A stretch of 64,000 bases of DNA from Nemania diffusa (GCA_038501195.1 JBBPUQ010000011.1:558001-622000), one strand, 5' to 3'; positions 38,384 to 49,885 are shown, counted from the first letter of the stretch. The notes: generated by a model from the letters alone, not told the origin. Numbers and translations: made by a program.

Positions 38384-39165
38384 CCTACTTACCGAGAGCT
38401 TATAAACTTGAATAAAATTTAATTAAATATTGTAGAAAACCCTATATTATATATATTCATTTACAATTATAAGTTTACATTTTTAACTGCCCACCGAGCC
38501 CTAATTCCAACCTACCATGCTATTTCTCCTGTAGTGTTCGTCGTTGCCGACTCTTCGTTATATAATGCATCCCAATGCAGGGGTTTAAAATAAACATGTT
38601 CTAATAAGCTCGGGCTTAGAAATGCTGTGCTATCCTCTAGAGTATTGTAAACAATCTACATAGTCATCGCAGCTCAAAAAATCGTGCATGGATCTGTTCA
38701 CTAGGATTTAGATGTTAGCTCGCGACGGGTTTCCTCGAAAGTCTATTATCGAGGATAATTGATCAAGAGTACTCACATCTTCTGTAACGAACAGATCGTC
38801 TAATAGTCGTCAAGCTAAGTGGCTGTTATTCTCTTCCCGATCGGGGAGTATTCCAGAGCCAGATCCTCAGGGGCTTTTCGGATGGCCAGGGTTCGGAAAG
38901 GGTGTAAATCGTACTTGGGAACAAGCTTTCCATGTAGCGCGACAACAAGAAAACCCAGCCATCAAGGATATCCAAGTAGCTGTGCGATCCAACATGAAAC
39001 GTATAATATGTTCCCGTAGATCTGCTAAAATGCAACGTCTCTTTCCAGTAGAACCAGGTTCATGATTACATAACTCTAGCATAATATAACATTAATAGCG
39101 TATAATTATGTTGAGGCGGCCGAATGAAGTAGATATTTATCCAAATATCTCTATATCAAATGGGA
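38384..39165. other. Non-coding 780-bp stretch
   Basis: A/T-rich at its left end (38,400-38,490), then mixed sequence with only overlapping short frames on the minus strand (38826-39082) that show no known motif. Nothing that I can support as a gene. Confidence 0.4.
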
Positions 39166-41224
39166 TCAAGGCGGTAGAGTCGATAACATCCTAGTCGACC
39201 GTTTGAACAGCTGATGAGCGTCCGTTCGGTCTTCCTCATCATCATATAGACGCTTAGGGTTGTCCAAGCTAGTGGCGGGTTTTGGCCCATCATCGTCCAA
39301 GGGGGGCGTGAATTTGAGTAATTTTAGTCCGGGATGAGTCGCCTCGACAGACGGGACTGGCGGTATCGGTGGAGGACACGGGATGCTGGGGAGTGTCGCA
39401 TGCCGCGGTCTAGGTGTGGCTGGCATGGATGGGATATCCTCTTGAGCGGAGCCCCCAGCTTGCTGGTTGTAGTAGAACGAAGGAAAGTTAGTGTAATGCA
39501 AAGGGCCAGTGCGTCCTCGCGGCCGGTTCTCTGTTGTGTCTGGGCTTTCCGACATTGTAGCCGAGTTGGAGCTCTCATCGGTTTCGTAGTACTCCTCAAC
39601 AATACGCCTCGGCGAGAGGCTTTCGTGGCCCTCCGAGTTGCCATGCTGAAGTCGGGGTAGCAGAAGCCGACTGTACTGCCGGATTTCATCGCTGCCGAGC
39701 TCAGCTATATTCTGTTCTCCCTTCTCAAAATTGTAGAAACAGACCGTGTATTTTCCGACACCGTTGAGAAACTTGTAATTCCTCGCGCTTAGTACATTAT
39801 AGGCGAACCGCGCGAATAGATGTTCGCACCGAATGCCACCCACTGCTCGTTCTCCGTGTGGGTTGCTCCAGTCTTGGGAAATATCTTGCTTTTCCATTAA
39901 AGCGTTTTGTAGTATAACTGAGGGGTGCAGCTCGAAGCGTCTCAACTTCCCTCCTACAACTACAAGTCTTGGCACCTGGTGTTAGTGCGAAAGTGGGTCT
40001 GCCCATACAATTTGTATGCGGTATTTTTTGCTGCACTAACAAACGACAAAACCAGTGTCAAGACGTAGAATTTGTAGGGCGTAGAGAGATTTTGGCTTAA
40101 GCACAGTCGACAATAGGCTTTTACGACGTTATTCGACCTTTTTAAAGTTGAAGCTAGGATGTGATATTGGCACTCGTTTAAGTTACCGACGGGTTTTTTT
40201 TATGGGGTTTTATCGGCGTGAGCACGAGATATCCTAGAACGGCGGGAGGAGGTATACCACCAGAGCAAATGGTTACGGATACAAAAGGGACAGATAACGT
40301 GGTAATTGATATACAGCAGAACACTTTCAATCAGCGCGAAAGGCGGAAACGCTACACGTCGAAAGGCAGAATTTGTTAAACGGGAATTGTACATAGTATA
40401 ACCTGGCTTAATACGCCCCCAGTTCCCCTAGGGAGGGCGGCCTGGAGTTCCTCCGGCCCGGGCGTCAAATACTACATCATCATCATCATCAGCTCGAAGC
40501 GTCTGGATACAGGATTTTGGCGGGTTGAGCGCAATTTACAATCACCAAAAAGGTTGTAGATCTCGCGGTTCAGGAGATCGAGTTCTTTTCGGTTATTTTC
40601 AAGGCTCGTTATAATACTATCGGCAATGTGAGGCCGATAATAATTCCCCATCATATTGCTCTTAAGCCACATCTTGTTGAAAAAGGGGGCTACCCGATCT
40701 AACCCGGTGCTCTCGTGGCGGCTCACGCTACGAGCATATTTAGGGTGACCCATGCTAAAAACGTCGTCGCCACTATCTCTCTCGACATTGCTGTTAAATG
40801 TGCGCAGAGCTAGCTCTTCCCACAAGAAAGGGAGATCATTGTGAGGGAAGCGCCAGTGGTTGAAATTAGCTACAACAGGATAGCGGTTTCGGGGACAGTC
40901 GACAATAAAATAGTAATTATGCCCAATAGGAAGCACGTCATCGTAGGGCCGCTCGATGTCGATCCAATCATGGCCCTGCGGCTCACTGAGGCTTGGACGC
41001 TTATGGGCGAAATAGGTATAGCCCGAGGGGTTGCAGGCGACGATGCCACAGGCGGCTTGGGCCGTGTCAAAGTGGATTCCAGGTTTCCCTTCTGTTGTAA
41101 CATCCACGGCGGCCAAAGTCAGTAATGGAGGGGTATTGTCAGGATACCTTGGGTGGAAAAATGCGACAAATTCATTCCTAAATCTGCCGGAAGGCGAAGG
41201 ATACCTCAAAGGGCGTTGAAGCAT
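39166..41224 (-). pseudogene. Second HNH_2-family paralog, catalytically dead and split by an insertion
   Basis: The 5' part (41224-40490) encodes a domain clearly related to the 36122-37345 protein: FFHPRYPDNTPPLLTLAAVD, an AACGIVACN stretch, YYFIVD, and FNHWRFPHNDLPFLW. The 3' part (39927-39166) carries the family's LFARFAYNVL region and a Pro/Ser-rich tail. Between them sits 547 bp flanked by the 15-bp repeat CAGCTCGAAGCGTCT (39928-39942 and 40490-40504). Removing the insert and one repeat copy joins both parts in frame (about 498 aa). In the nuclease region all three HNH positions are changed (His to Arg in GLDRVAP, Asn to Glu, His to Tyr in NREIYNLF). An alternative is a long intron using the CACTAACACCAG acceptor at 39976, so disruption is likely but not certain. 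Confidence 0.65.
39943..40489 (+). mobile_element. Retroposon-like insertion with 15-bp target duplication and (CAT)n tail
   Basis: The 547-bp segment lies between two perfect 15-bp direct repeats and ends, on the plus strand, in TACATCATCATCATCATC next to the right-hand repeat. A variable-length target duplication plus a short tandem 3' tail is the signature of LINE-mediated insertion, either a truncated LINE or a SINE. A plus-strand frame within it (ending near 40,379) has no motif I recognise, and I could not find clear tRNA-like A and B boxes. Confidence 0.5.
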
Positions 41225-43780
41225 TGTATGACGTATGCGATGCACAATAGCTATAAGTATAGTACTTGTAGGGTTACATCCGATTGGATGCAGGAAAGAT
41301 TAGAACAGCAAGACAGGTTAGCGAAGGAATGTGGATAAAGAATGGATGTAACATCAAAAGGGAGCGAGGGAGAATTTCTAGAGCAAGAAAGTAGTACTAT
41401 GTATATTCCGGGGATGAGTACTAAGTGGGTCTCTTGCGGATTAGTGGAAACTCTCATCCCCACCATACCCGCCCACTAGCTTTCCCCGGATTCAGCCCTA
41501 TGTACGCCTTGAGGTACCAGGTAACGAGCACTCTTTTTCTATACTAGTTAGTCTACTACGTATAAGAAAAGGTTTGTTTTGTACCGCAAGTCCTCGAAGC
41601 TTTGAATAAGGCAATGCTGGCCAGTGGAAGGCTTTTAAAAGTCGAGACTTAGAATAAGGATTGTAAGACCAGGGTTGCTGTAGTAGATACGTTGGTAGCC
41701 GGCTAAGGGTGTGGGTACAACATAAGGTACTAAGCCATTGTTATCCTGCGATCTCCTATACAATTTACTATGGTTAGTTACACGGCAGCTTGAATGTTTG
41801 CCCTCAGGTAGTTATTCCTTGTTCCTATTTTAACTCTATTAGGTATATTAACTAACGATTCGTCAATCATATACCAGCAAATTGCGTAAGTTTAAGTACC
41901 CAACTATATATATGCCCCACCATCCTCTTCAATCTCAGCACTTGACTCCCTGCAAACTACAAATACTTATATGCTTAAGGATGAAACCTTGAAAATTTTC
42001 GGCTTTCAGGTAACTTATGAGATCGCTTAGCACTTTCTTTAGAAAATTCCACAGAAAACTGTAAAATATGCCCGTACTGTTGATCACTAATTAGGTAAGC
42101 TCGGTTGCATTGGACGGCACCAGCTTCCCCTTTCGCTACCATGCTCTATGCGAACAGCTACCAAGAAGCATAGGATGCGTTCCTAGCTACCCTGACTGCT
42201 TACCCAAACTATTAGCTCAAAGCCTACTTAGTATAGTTAATGGACGCTAAAGCCTGCCAAATACACAAACTTTCCCATCACGCTCAGTCTGAAAAATGCG
42301 ATTTGCTACTTTTACATGCATGTAACAATTATAAATATCGGAGTGGAAATCGCGGGCCTAATGCGTAAGCCTTAAGGTAAAGGTTCTACAAGGACCTTGC
42401 TGGACTAGGAAAGCAGGCTATCCTTGGCGTGGAGGCACCATGCCAAGCCTTGCGGGTGTACCCGTTCTTAGTGTAAGCCAAGACACTAATTATCCGCGAT
42501 CCCCTGACTATGAGAAATGAATCTGAATTTCCACCTGTAAGGATACAAGAAATCGAGGTAAAAACTCACAGTGTTATAGTCTTCCAATAGCGAAATCAAT
42601 AGCCGATAAGCTCCGTTGAGTAAACCTTTAGGTTGGGTACACTAGATGACACTGCATCGAGCATACCATATGTATCCCTCAATCGTATGCTGCCTGCTCT
42701 AGTCTTAGTGCTCATTCACAAGTACCTAGGGAATAGCCAAAACCGAAGCCTGCCCCTATGTTCTAGCACGTAAGCCCTTAAGAAGTGCAATTTTGGGCGA
42801 GTAGATAAATGTGCTTACTACTGTTGGGATTTCGGTAGCTATGGCGCCTAGGTAGTAGACTCTATTTCTTCTGTTGTAAAGGGTACGAATCTTGATAGGT
42901 GACATACCAGTGCGCCGAGCTCGCACGAGTATAAGGAGACTTCCCGTACAGCAGGGTGACAGATAGATATTTCCCTTTAATCTTGAAAGCCTAATTAACC
43001 CTACAGTATTGACAAGGTGCTAGGAAATACTCTTTAAAGCCCTGTAGCCTGTTGTAAAGTCAAAAGTAGTGAATACCACTGAATAGGGTACGCTTAGCGA
43101 AGTTTTCGGAATAATAAGCACGGCATGAGCTTATCGCGATGGATTGAAGCGCATCCGTTTTACCCCTGAGTTGGCTAAAGCTCGCTAGATTCTCCGTCTG
43201 AACATACAAGTCGAATGAGGCGGGAACATATAGGTTATCATGAACATCGTTTTCAGGAAAGATGGAGAAGTAATTGATGAAAATAGCGAGGAGTATGCTG
43301 TCGATCCGAGCGAGCTGTCATAATATATTATATTATATGATTTAGCTATGGGCCAACTTACATATCGCGAGGCAAAAGCTAATTACTGACACATCAAATC
43401 CCGAATCAAATCTCTTAATAAAAGGATCGATCAGAGTGTATGCGACAACTGACATTAAATAGATGACATCGCGGATCTAGAAGAAGAAAGTGCAGTCATT
43501 CGTGACGATGACCATGATGTTGGCATGATGGAATCGAGAAGAGGAGCTAAATTCGACAGTAACGAGCTTAATAGCAGAGGGAAATACCCATATTAGCAGG
43601 TAAGTAATCACAACGGGAACAATAGCAACACCCAGGTAAGTATCGTTATAGTTTATAACACTCAAGTACACGTGCGAGCATTGAAGGTTCTAGAAACTGA
43701 AAGATCATTTTGATTAAGTACCTATATAACCATAGCAAAACTCTATTATTATATAAAAAGAAACCCTAATTATAAACAGC
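41225..43780. other. Gene-free stretch of 2.6 kb
   Basis: Mixed sequence with frequent stops in all frames; CTAGGTAG and GCCTAAT-like words recur, but no repeat pair, inverted repeat, tRNA or protein motif was recognised. Possibly an old degraded repeat or gene. Confidence 0.4.
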
Positions 43781-45526
43781 CTACGCTGCAAAGAGATCCT
43801 TATGAGCATCCTTCAGCATGTCCGCGCCCTTCTCCGCAACCATGTAAACCGAGTTCTGAATCCGGCAGTCGGGAATAATCGGCATGACCGACGCATCAAT
43901 AACCCTTAAGTTCTTAATCCCATGCACCCTAAGCTCGGGATCAACCACGCCCTGCCCAATATGCTTCGACAAGCGCGCCGTGCCGCACGGGTGGAACGCC
44001 GTCTGGCACCGATCGAGCACCGCATGGCGCATCGCCGCGTCGTCATCGAGGGGCATGTCCCAGGGGTACTCGGCCACAACCACATCCCTGAAGCCCTCCC
44101 CCTTCGTCAGCACGTCGTAGCTGAACCTGATGCCCTCGCGCATGCCAATAATATCCAGCTCGTCGGCGAAGAAATTCAGGTTGATGTTCGGCTGCACCAG
44201 CGCGTCGGCGCTGTTGAGCGTGACCTCGCCCGCCGGCGAGACCGGGCGCACGAGGTCGACGACGACGCTGATGTACGAACCCGCCTTGGGCATGGGATAG
44301 TGCCACTGGAACGCGCTGCCGAACAGGCTGACGAAGTCCAGCTCGAAGTGCGGCTGGCCCTCCGGACAGAACGGGTCGAGCCCCGCATTCGCCGCCTTGC
44401 GCTCCCTATAGAGCGCGTCGTTCTCGAAGTAGTCGTCGATGCGGGGGAAGCCCACGAGCTCCAGCATGCCCGAGCTCAGCGGCCCTTTACTGCTAGCGCT
44501 GTACGTGGCCACGGCGGAGGCGTTCTCGGGCCCGTGGCGCAGCACGTAGTCGTCCATGCCGAAGCCGTCCTGGACGCGCAGCACGAAGGGCACGCCGGGG
44601 TGGTCGAGGAGGTTCTGGCCCACATGGGGGGAGTCGACGAGCGCGTCTATGCCGTGCTGCGCCAGGTGCGCCTTCGGGCCTATCCCCGAGAGCATGAGCA
44701 GCTTCGGGGACTCGAACACGCCCTGCGACAATATGACCTCGCGCGTGGCGTAGAAGCTCAACTCGTTGCCCTCTTTATCGATGACCGTGACGCCCTTGGC
44801 CGTGCGGTCCGCGGCGTCGATGATGAGCTGCTTCGAGTGCACCTCGGCCAGGATGGTGATGTTGGGCTTGTCCTTGACGAAGAGGAAGGAGCCGGAGCGC
44901 TTGCCGTGGTAGATCGAGTCCACGCAGTGCGTGAGCCCGATCATCTCGCCGTCGTAGATGTTCTCGGTCAGCTTGTGGCCCCGCGAGAGCCAGGCCTGCG
45001 TGAGGCGCTCGCGGAACGGGGCCAGCTCGTCGAGGAGCTCGGCGTGCGAGATGGGCAGCGGGCCGCCGGCGCCGAGCTTTTGGAGGTCCTTGGCGTACAG
45101 CCCTTCGTCGTCGTGGTACGTGGCGGACTTGCGGAGGTACGGGAGCAGGGGGTCCCAAGTCCACTCATCACCACCGAACTCAGCCCAGTTGTCGAAGGTG
45201 GGCTTGCAGCCCGGTATCCAGGTGAAGTAGTTCAGCGACGAGCTGCCGCCCAGGACCTTGCCGCGCGTGTTGGGCTTCTCGATGCGCTCGTAGTCGTCGC
45301 GCTTGACGATGGTCGTCTTGTAGGCCCAGTCGTACTGGCTGCCTCGCAGGGTCATGGCGGATGATGGCGTGGTGATCTGGGCGATTGCCTCTGGGTTCGC
45401 GACGCCGGCTTCGACGATGAGGATGCTCACGTTCGGGTTCTCAGCCAGTCTGCCTGCGACGACGTTGCCGGCGGTACCACCGCCGACGATGACGAAGTCG
45501 AAGCGTGTACCGTTGACAGACGCCAT
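43781..45526 (-). CDS. GMC-family FAD oxidoreductase
   Basis: A single-exon gene of 581 aa, the family's usual length. The N-terminal Rossmann motif GGGTAGNVVAGRL (residues 15-27) binds FAD and ends with the acidic residue of LIVEAG. GMC signature 1 is RGKVLGGSSSLNYFTWIPG; signature 2 is GVFESPKLLMLSGIGP. The C-terminal HPCGTAR places the catalytic base at His512, paired with Asn558 in RIQNSVYMVAEKGAD, giving a His-Asn pair as in choline oxidase-like members. Substrate (alcohol, sugar or polyol) cannot be read from the sequence. There is no signal peptide, so it is probably intracellular. Oxidase members of the family make H2O2, which fits the divergent neighbour, a DyP peroxidase. The ATG at 45526 is chosen because the frame upstream has only a TTG. 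Confidence 0.92.
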   Translation of the reverse strand: MASVNGTRFDFVIVGGGTAGNVVAGRLAENPNVSILIVEAGVANPEAIAQITTPSSAMTLRGSQYDWAYKTTIVKRDDYERIEKPNTRGKVLGGSSSLNYFTWIPGCKPTFDNWAEFGGDEWTWDPLLPYLRKSATYHDDEGLYAKDLQKLGAGGPLPISHAELLDELAPFRERLTQAWLSRGHKLTENIYDGEMIGLTHCVDSIYHGKRSGSFLFVKDKPNITILAEVHSKQLIIDAADRTAKGVTVIDKEGNELSFYATREVILSQGVFESPKLLMLSGIGPKAHLAQHGIDALVDSPHVGQNLLDHPGVPFVLRVQDGFGMDDYVLRHGPENASAVATYSASSKGPLSSGMLELVGFPRIDDYFENDALYRERKAANAGLDPFCPEGQPHFELDFVSLFGSAFQWHYPMPKAGSYISVVVDLVRPVSPAGEVTLNSADALVQPNINLNFFADELDIIGMREGIRFSYDVLTKGEGFRDVVVAEYPWDMPLDDDAAMRHAVLDRCQTAFHPCGTARLSKHIGQGVVDPELRVHGIKNLRVIDASVMPIIPDCRIQNSVYMVAEKGADMLKDAHKDLFAA

Positions 45527-46924
45527 GATTGAGGATAGGACGATAGGCGAAAGAGGCAATGAATTAAGGTCTGGTATATCGAGATAGGTATTATAGATGT
45601 AGATGCAGATGCAGGGGCAGAGGTAGATGTGGCTAGGGAGGAGTTGCGGTTGTGATTCGTGTACTTTGCTATCTCTGAAGAGGTCTGATCGAGAGTGCTG
45701 ACTGAGACCAAGATCAGGAAAATCCCAGATGATTTATACATTCGCCCATCTCCTTCGTACCTCATTCTTCATCGATTTGCATTCGAACCCCGCGCAGGTT
45801 TCTCTCCTCCTCCTTCAGCAAGCCGGTCTCCCCCTCCGAGATAGCGAACAGCGTTAGGCCTCATCATGCAAGCGGAGCAGTCACACATGCCGACCCATCA
45901 CTCGGATGGAGAATCTTGCAGCAGTTGGGCGTCATCGCGTCTGAACCGGGTTCGACGATACGACGAGGCGCCGTCTGCACGATGGCCTAGCGCATGCCAC
46001 GCCGAACCGGCCGCGCCGGCGTTGTGGATGCTTGCTCGCGACCTGCTGCGTCTCACGCACTCGGCATTCGGAGGCGCGGTATGGTTGGGTGATTCTCGGA
46101 ATCTGAGTGGCTGAATGGTATTTCCCGAAATGGATGACCAGGTATGGCTTACTCATATATACCCCTGGAGTTGCATTTGCATGTCCCTGCATGCAAGTGA
46201 TTACCAAGTCTTTGGACTAGTACGCTAGGTAAATAGATAGGTGTGTGTAGCTATACTATTTTTCTACGTCATTTTCAGCTTGTTTATTAGCATCATGACT
46301 CGTTCGGATTGAGTTGAAGCATCAGTGCAGTCTTTAATATAGATGAAATGCGTGTAGCAACATCCTGTCTGGAGATAATGTGGCAGCAATTGAACCCCCC
46401 CTTTCATTTCCTCTGATGTCAAGCTCAATTCCTGTGATATTCATAAATGCACGCATAGCTATAGACAATGTTAATAAAGTAGGATTGATTGGTCAAAAGA
46501 GAAATCTATAGTATTATATGCATGACGTATAGTAGAGATGCAGCAAAGTCTAATCAGAATCTGGAAGACCATTGAGCCAATAAACAACGAGTTGCGCTAA
46601 CATGACCCCAAACTTCGAAGAGCTCGAAGCACGGTGCCTCACCTCCATTATTAGGCCGAGCCAGCTCTCTAGCTGCAAATCAAGCAAATGAGCATTCTTC
46701 ATCAACAATGTGGCTCGCCGAGATAAGGACCAGAGCGCATGAAAGCATAACCTCCGAGTTGGAGGTCCAGCACCGTCAACCAACCAGACGCGCTGGTGGC
46801 CGCGTAGAGTAACATTCCAAAGCTGACTGCGTATCCCACACCTTAAACTCCTGTATATGCCTTATCGCTCGCCATCGCCTTCCTCCGGCCAGGCAGCACG
46901 GGACCACCACCAAAGGCCGGCAGC
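45527..46924. promoter_or_regulatory. Divergent intergenic region between GMC and DyP genes
   Basis: 1.4 kb between two divergently transcribed oxidative enzymes, so it must hold both promoters. No TATA box in a clear position and no inverted operator-like repeats were seen. The left half is richer in G and C than the right half. Short frames here lack codon bias. Confidence 0.4.
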
Positions 46925-48028
46925 ATGCTTCATAAGACATTAAGGTCAGCACCGAGCCAGCCCCTTTCGCGATTCCCAAGGCCAGGGCAGCGGGTATCGG
47001 CCAAACCGTGGAACAGGCCCGCGTACAACCCATCACATACCCATTTCTCTCCCTTCCCTCTCATTCGCTACCAAACCACCGCGACCATGACAACCCAGCC
47101 CGTAGACGCCGGCCTGACGACCTCGGCGACATTCCTCGTCCTATCAGCCACGCCCGCCGCAGACTCCCTACAGACCATCCGCAGCGTCCTCTCCCGCGCG
47201 CCCTCCATCGCCAAGAACATCTCCATCCGCGACGCCGGCGCAAACCTAACCTGCGTCGTGGGCATCGGCAGCGCCATCTGGGACGCGCTGACCCGCCTCC
47301 CGCGCCCGGCCGAGCTGCACCCCTTCCCCGCCGTCCGCGGCGCCGCGCACACGGCCGTTTCAACCCCCGGAGATATTCTCCTGCACATCCGCGCGGGGCG
47401 GCGCGACATGTGCTTCGAGCTCGAGCGCCAGCTCATGCGGGGCCTGGGCGCCAGCGTGCGCCTCGAGGACCGCACCGCGGGCTTCCGGTACTTCGACGCG
47501 CGGGATCTGCTCGGCTTCGTGGACGGCACCGCGAACCCCGTGGGCGCGGCCGACGTCGCCGACGCCGTGGTCGTGTCCTCGTCGGATGAGGGCGGTAGTA
47601 GCGGCGGCGGAAGTTACGTCGTGGTGCAGAAGTACTTGCACGACCTTGCGGCCTGGAACGCGCTCTCGACGGAGGCGCAGGAGGCCATCATCGGGCGCAC
47701 GAAGGCGGACAATATCGAGCTTGATGATGCCGCAGAGGGCAAGCAGCTGGCGCATAAGACGCTCGCTACCATCGCCGACGCGGATGGTGTGGAGCACGCG
47801 GTGCTGCGGGATAACATGCCGTTCGGGGCGCCGGGCGCGGGGGAGTACGGGACGTATTTCATCGTGTACGCGCGGCGGCTGTGGGTTGTCGAGGAGATGA
47901 TGCAGCGCATGTTCGTGGGACATCCGGCGGGGCTGCACGATCGCATTCTAGATTTCTCGACTCCTGTTACGGGGACTACGTTCTTTGCTCCGTCGCTTAG
48001 TATGTTGAAGGCGTTGGGTGATGATTAA
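46925..48028 (+). CDS. DyP-type haem peroxidase (B-type, YfeX-like)
   Basis: The 367-residue protein contains the DyP signature GFVDG (residues 197-201, catalytic Asp200), QKYLHDLAAWNALS, the likely proximal haem ligand His277 in QLAHKTL, the distal Arg295 in LRDNMPFG, and the C-terminal RILDFSTPVTGTTFF stretch. These match B-type DyPs, which use H2O2 to oxidise dyes, phenols or porphyrins. B-type enzymes are usually about 300 aa; here 54 residues precede the Met55 (47087), which sits in a good ATG context. That extension has no Asp or Glu and is rich in Arg, Ser and Pro, so it could be a mitochondrial presequence, or the true start could be 47087. No intron is needed. It is divergent from the GMC oxidoreductase. 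Confidence 0.92.
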   Translation: MLHKTLRSAPSQPLSRFPRPGQRVSAKPWNRPAYNPSHTHFSPFPLIRYQTTATMTTQPVDAGLTTSATFLVLSATPAADSLQTIRSVLSRAPSIAKNISIRDAGANLTCVVGIGSAIWDALTRLPRPAELHPFPAVRGAAHTAVSTPGDILLHIRAGRRDMCFELERQLMRGLGASVRLEDRTAGFRYFDARDLLGFVDGTANPVGAADVADAVVVSSSDEGGSSGGGSYVVVQKYLHDLAAWNALSTEAQEAIIGRTKADNIELDDAAEGKQLAHKTLATIADADGVEHAVLRDNMPFGAPGAGEYGTYFIVYARRLWVVEEMMQRMFVGHPAGLHDRILDFSTPVTGTTFFAPSLSMLKALGDD

Positions 48029-48105
48029 TGGATGATGGGTCTTATTAGTAGTAATCTATGTCTCCTGCCATTATCTGCCCCTATTATACAAATATGTGCT
48101 CGACG

Positions 48106-49885
48106 TTAGTGGCCTTCTATACATGCTAACAGACTATCTGGCGTCCAGTCGTAGTCGAGCGTAGTCCGTGCTTCCGTCGCCGCTTGGCAGAGGATCTGCA
48201 GCATGCATCTTTCCACGCCGCAGCGCGCCTCCGGGCTCGTCGAACAGAGGACGTTTGTTAGGTCTAGCGCGTAGCGTAATCTGCTCGGAGGGGTCTGCGC
48301 TGCGATTTCGCCATGGAAGAGGGACTGGTAGAGAGATTGGATGGATCCTTGCCACTGGGCGTGGTTCTGGGCAAGGCACTGGTCGAGGAACGCGATCGAA
48401 TAGCCCTGGTGAAAATCCTCGGGCGCGGGGTTTCCGGGACCGACAGAGCCTTGTAGCATAACGCATATGTAGATAAGACAAGCTAATCGTACTCTCTCTC
48501 GCTCGTTGATGTCCTCCTCAGCCTGACCTCCGTCGTGTAGCTGCAAATCTGACTTGACAAAGAGTAAGGCCTCTCGGATGTATGCGTAGTGGGCTAGTCC
48601 ATGGTTATATATTTCGGGCGAGTGGCTCATGAAAGTGCGCATGTCTTGCATGAAGGAGAGCAGCCAAAGGCAGCGAGTCTTGTACAGGTTCCCCAGATGC
48701 CCGAGAATGGGATGAGTAGCCATCGCTTGCTGCGAGATTTCCCTTAGTTGGTTTGAGCTATCGAACCACGACGGTCTCCCCATCAACGTTACGCTACTCG
48801 CGGCCATATTAATCTCATAGTTATTGGGGCAGAGGGAATATGATAGGACTCACAGAAACGTAGTTATTTCAAGCCTCCAGTTGCCCTGTAGTGTTGCGAT
48901 ACCACCTCGCGCATCAATGATCTGTAATAGTCCGTTGTGGTGAATACGCCATTCATCTTCCGATCCCCAATATCTCTGAGTACATTACGATTAAGATTAG
49001 CGTCTCGCTCATTGCTACAAATTTAATTTCAAAAGTATATAGTAAGCTTACCTCGAATGACAAGAGCCTCAAAATAGCCGCAATCGTATCATCACTTAAC
49101 GCAAGGTCCGGATCTCTAGCCCAAGATTGCACGATCCCGACAGCCTCGACTTTAAATTGAACAGCATCATTGGAGACTGGGAAGCCCTGCATACGAGCGA
49201 GGTGTGCTGCAGAGTGAGCCATGATGGCGTTAAATGAGGCGGCGTTTGACAAGTCTAAGGGAAACCAAACGTCGCGCATCGGGTTGAAGGTCGTCATGCG
49301 AATGTTGAACATCATTCCAGCAAAGGTGCTAAGCCCTGAAATTTTACAGGTTAGAGACCGCTACTTCAATTTCACAATTCGATATAAATGGTAATATTTA
49401 TGTGATGACATACAATGATGCAGCAACCTGTGATGCTTTGAGGTGAGCTGGACCGGGAAACGATCAAATGGGTCTAAGCGGCTAGATCCTAGTGCGAGAT
49501 TCATTCCTGATAAAGCCTGTGCTGGTATTCCCTCGAGCATGCCTAAAGGAATCTCGCCCGGCTGAAAGGGTGAGTCTCTTCGGCTCTCGTCGGACGAACT
49601 AGCCATATCTTCATCCAAATCTTCGTGAAAATGAGGTTGTGGTTCTGGCATTGACACTGGTGGCATCCGTGAAGGTCCGCCTTCGTTCGAAGGACCCCCA
49701 GGGCCCGGCATAATCGTCCTCAGGGGCCTCTGATCTTGCTCTTCCCGCTCCCTCCTCTGCATTTCGGTTCTCTGACGTCGTTGCCTCCAATGGGCGCGAA
49801 TGGCATGGCTGCGCCCATCGCGGGTATTCTCTCCCGTGACGAAAACGTACGACGGCGGTGTGTCGCCCGCTTCTGAAGAAGACAT
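48106..49885 (-). CDS. Fungal_trans_2-type transcription factor-like protein without Zn2Cys6 domain
   Basis: The spliced model has four exons (49885-49414, 49335-49052, 48975-48854, 48796-48106) and gives 522 aa, with GT-AG ends at each junction and phase kept. The N-terminus holds the short basic motif typical of this family (SYVFVTGENTRDGRSHAIRAH, then WRQRRQR), a disordered Pro/Ser-rich part, and after residue 150 the alpha-helical Fungal_trans_2-like region: SKHHRLLHHWLSTFAGMMFN, MRDVWFPLDLSNAA, EWRIHHNGLLQIIDARGG, LQGNWRLE. No Cys6 zinc cluster is present, so DNA binding is unproven. Such proteins may act as co-regulators. Exon 4 follows a 57-nt intron; reading through it would meet a TGA at 48853-48851. 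Confidence 0.8.

Noticed and set aside
40200..40394. Small zinc-binding protein (ICPFC...H stretch, minus strand)
   Set aside because: It lies wholly inside the retroposon-like insert, lacks a normal ATG context and has no second metal-binding pair.
43922..45364. 480-codon open frame on the plus strand
   Set aside because: It is antisense to the GMC oxidoreductase and arises from that gene's G/C-rich third positions; its composition (Arg, Val, Glu, Ala, His runs) is a typical shadow.
45932..46207. tRNA-like B-box near GGGTTCGACG
   Set aside because: No matching A-box at the right spacing and no cloverleaf could be drawn.
47008..47946. Several 100-190 codon frames in other frames over the DyP gene
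   Set aside because: Arg/Pro-rich or low-complexity shadows of a G/C-rich gene that has a full set of DyP motifs.
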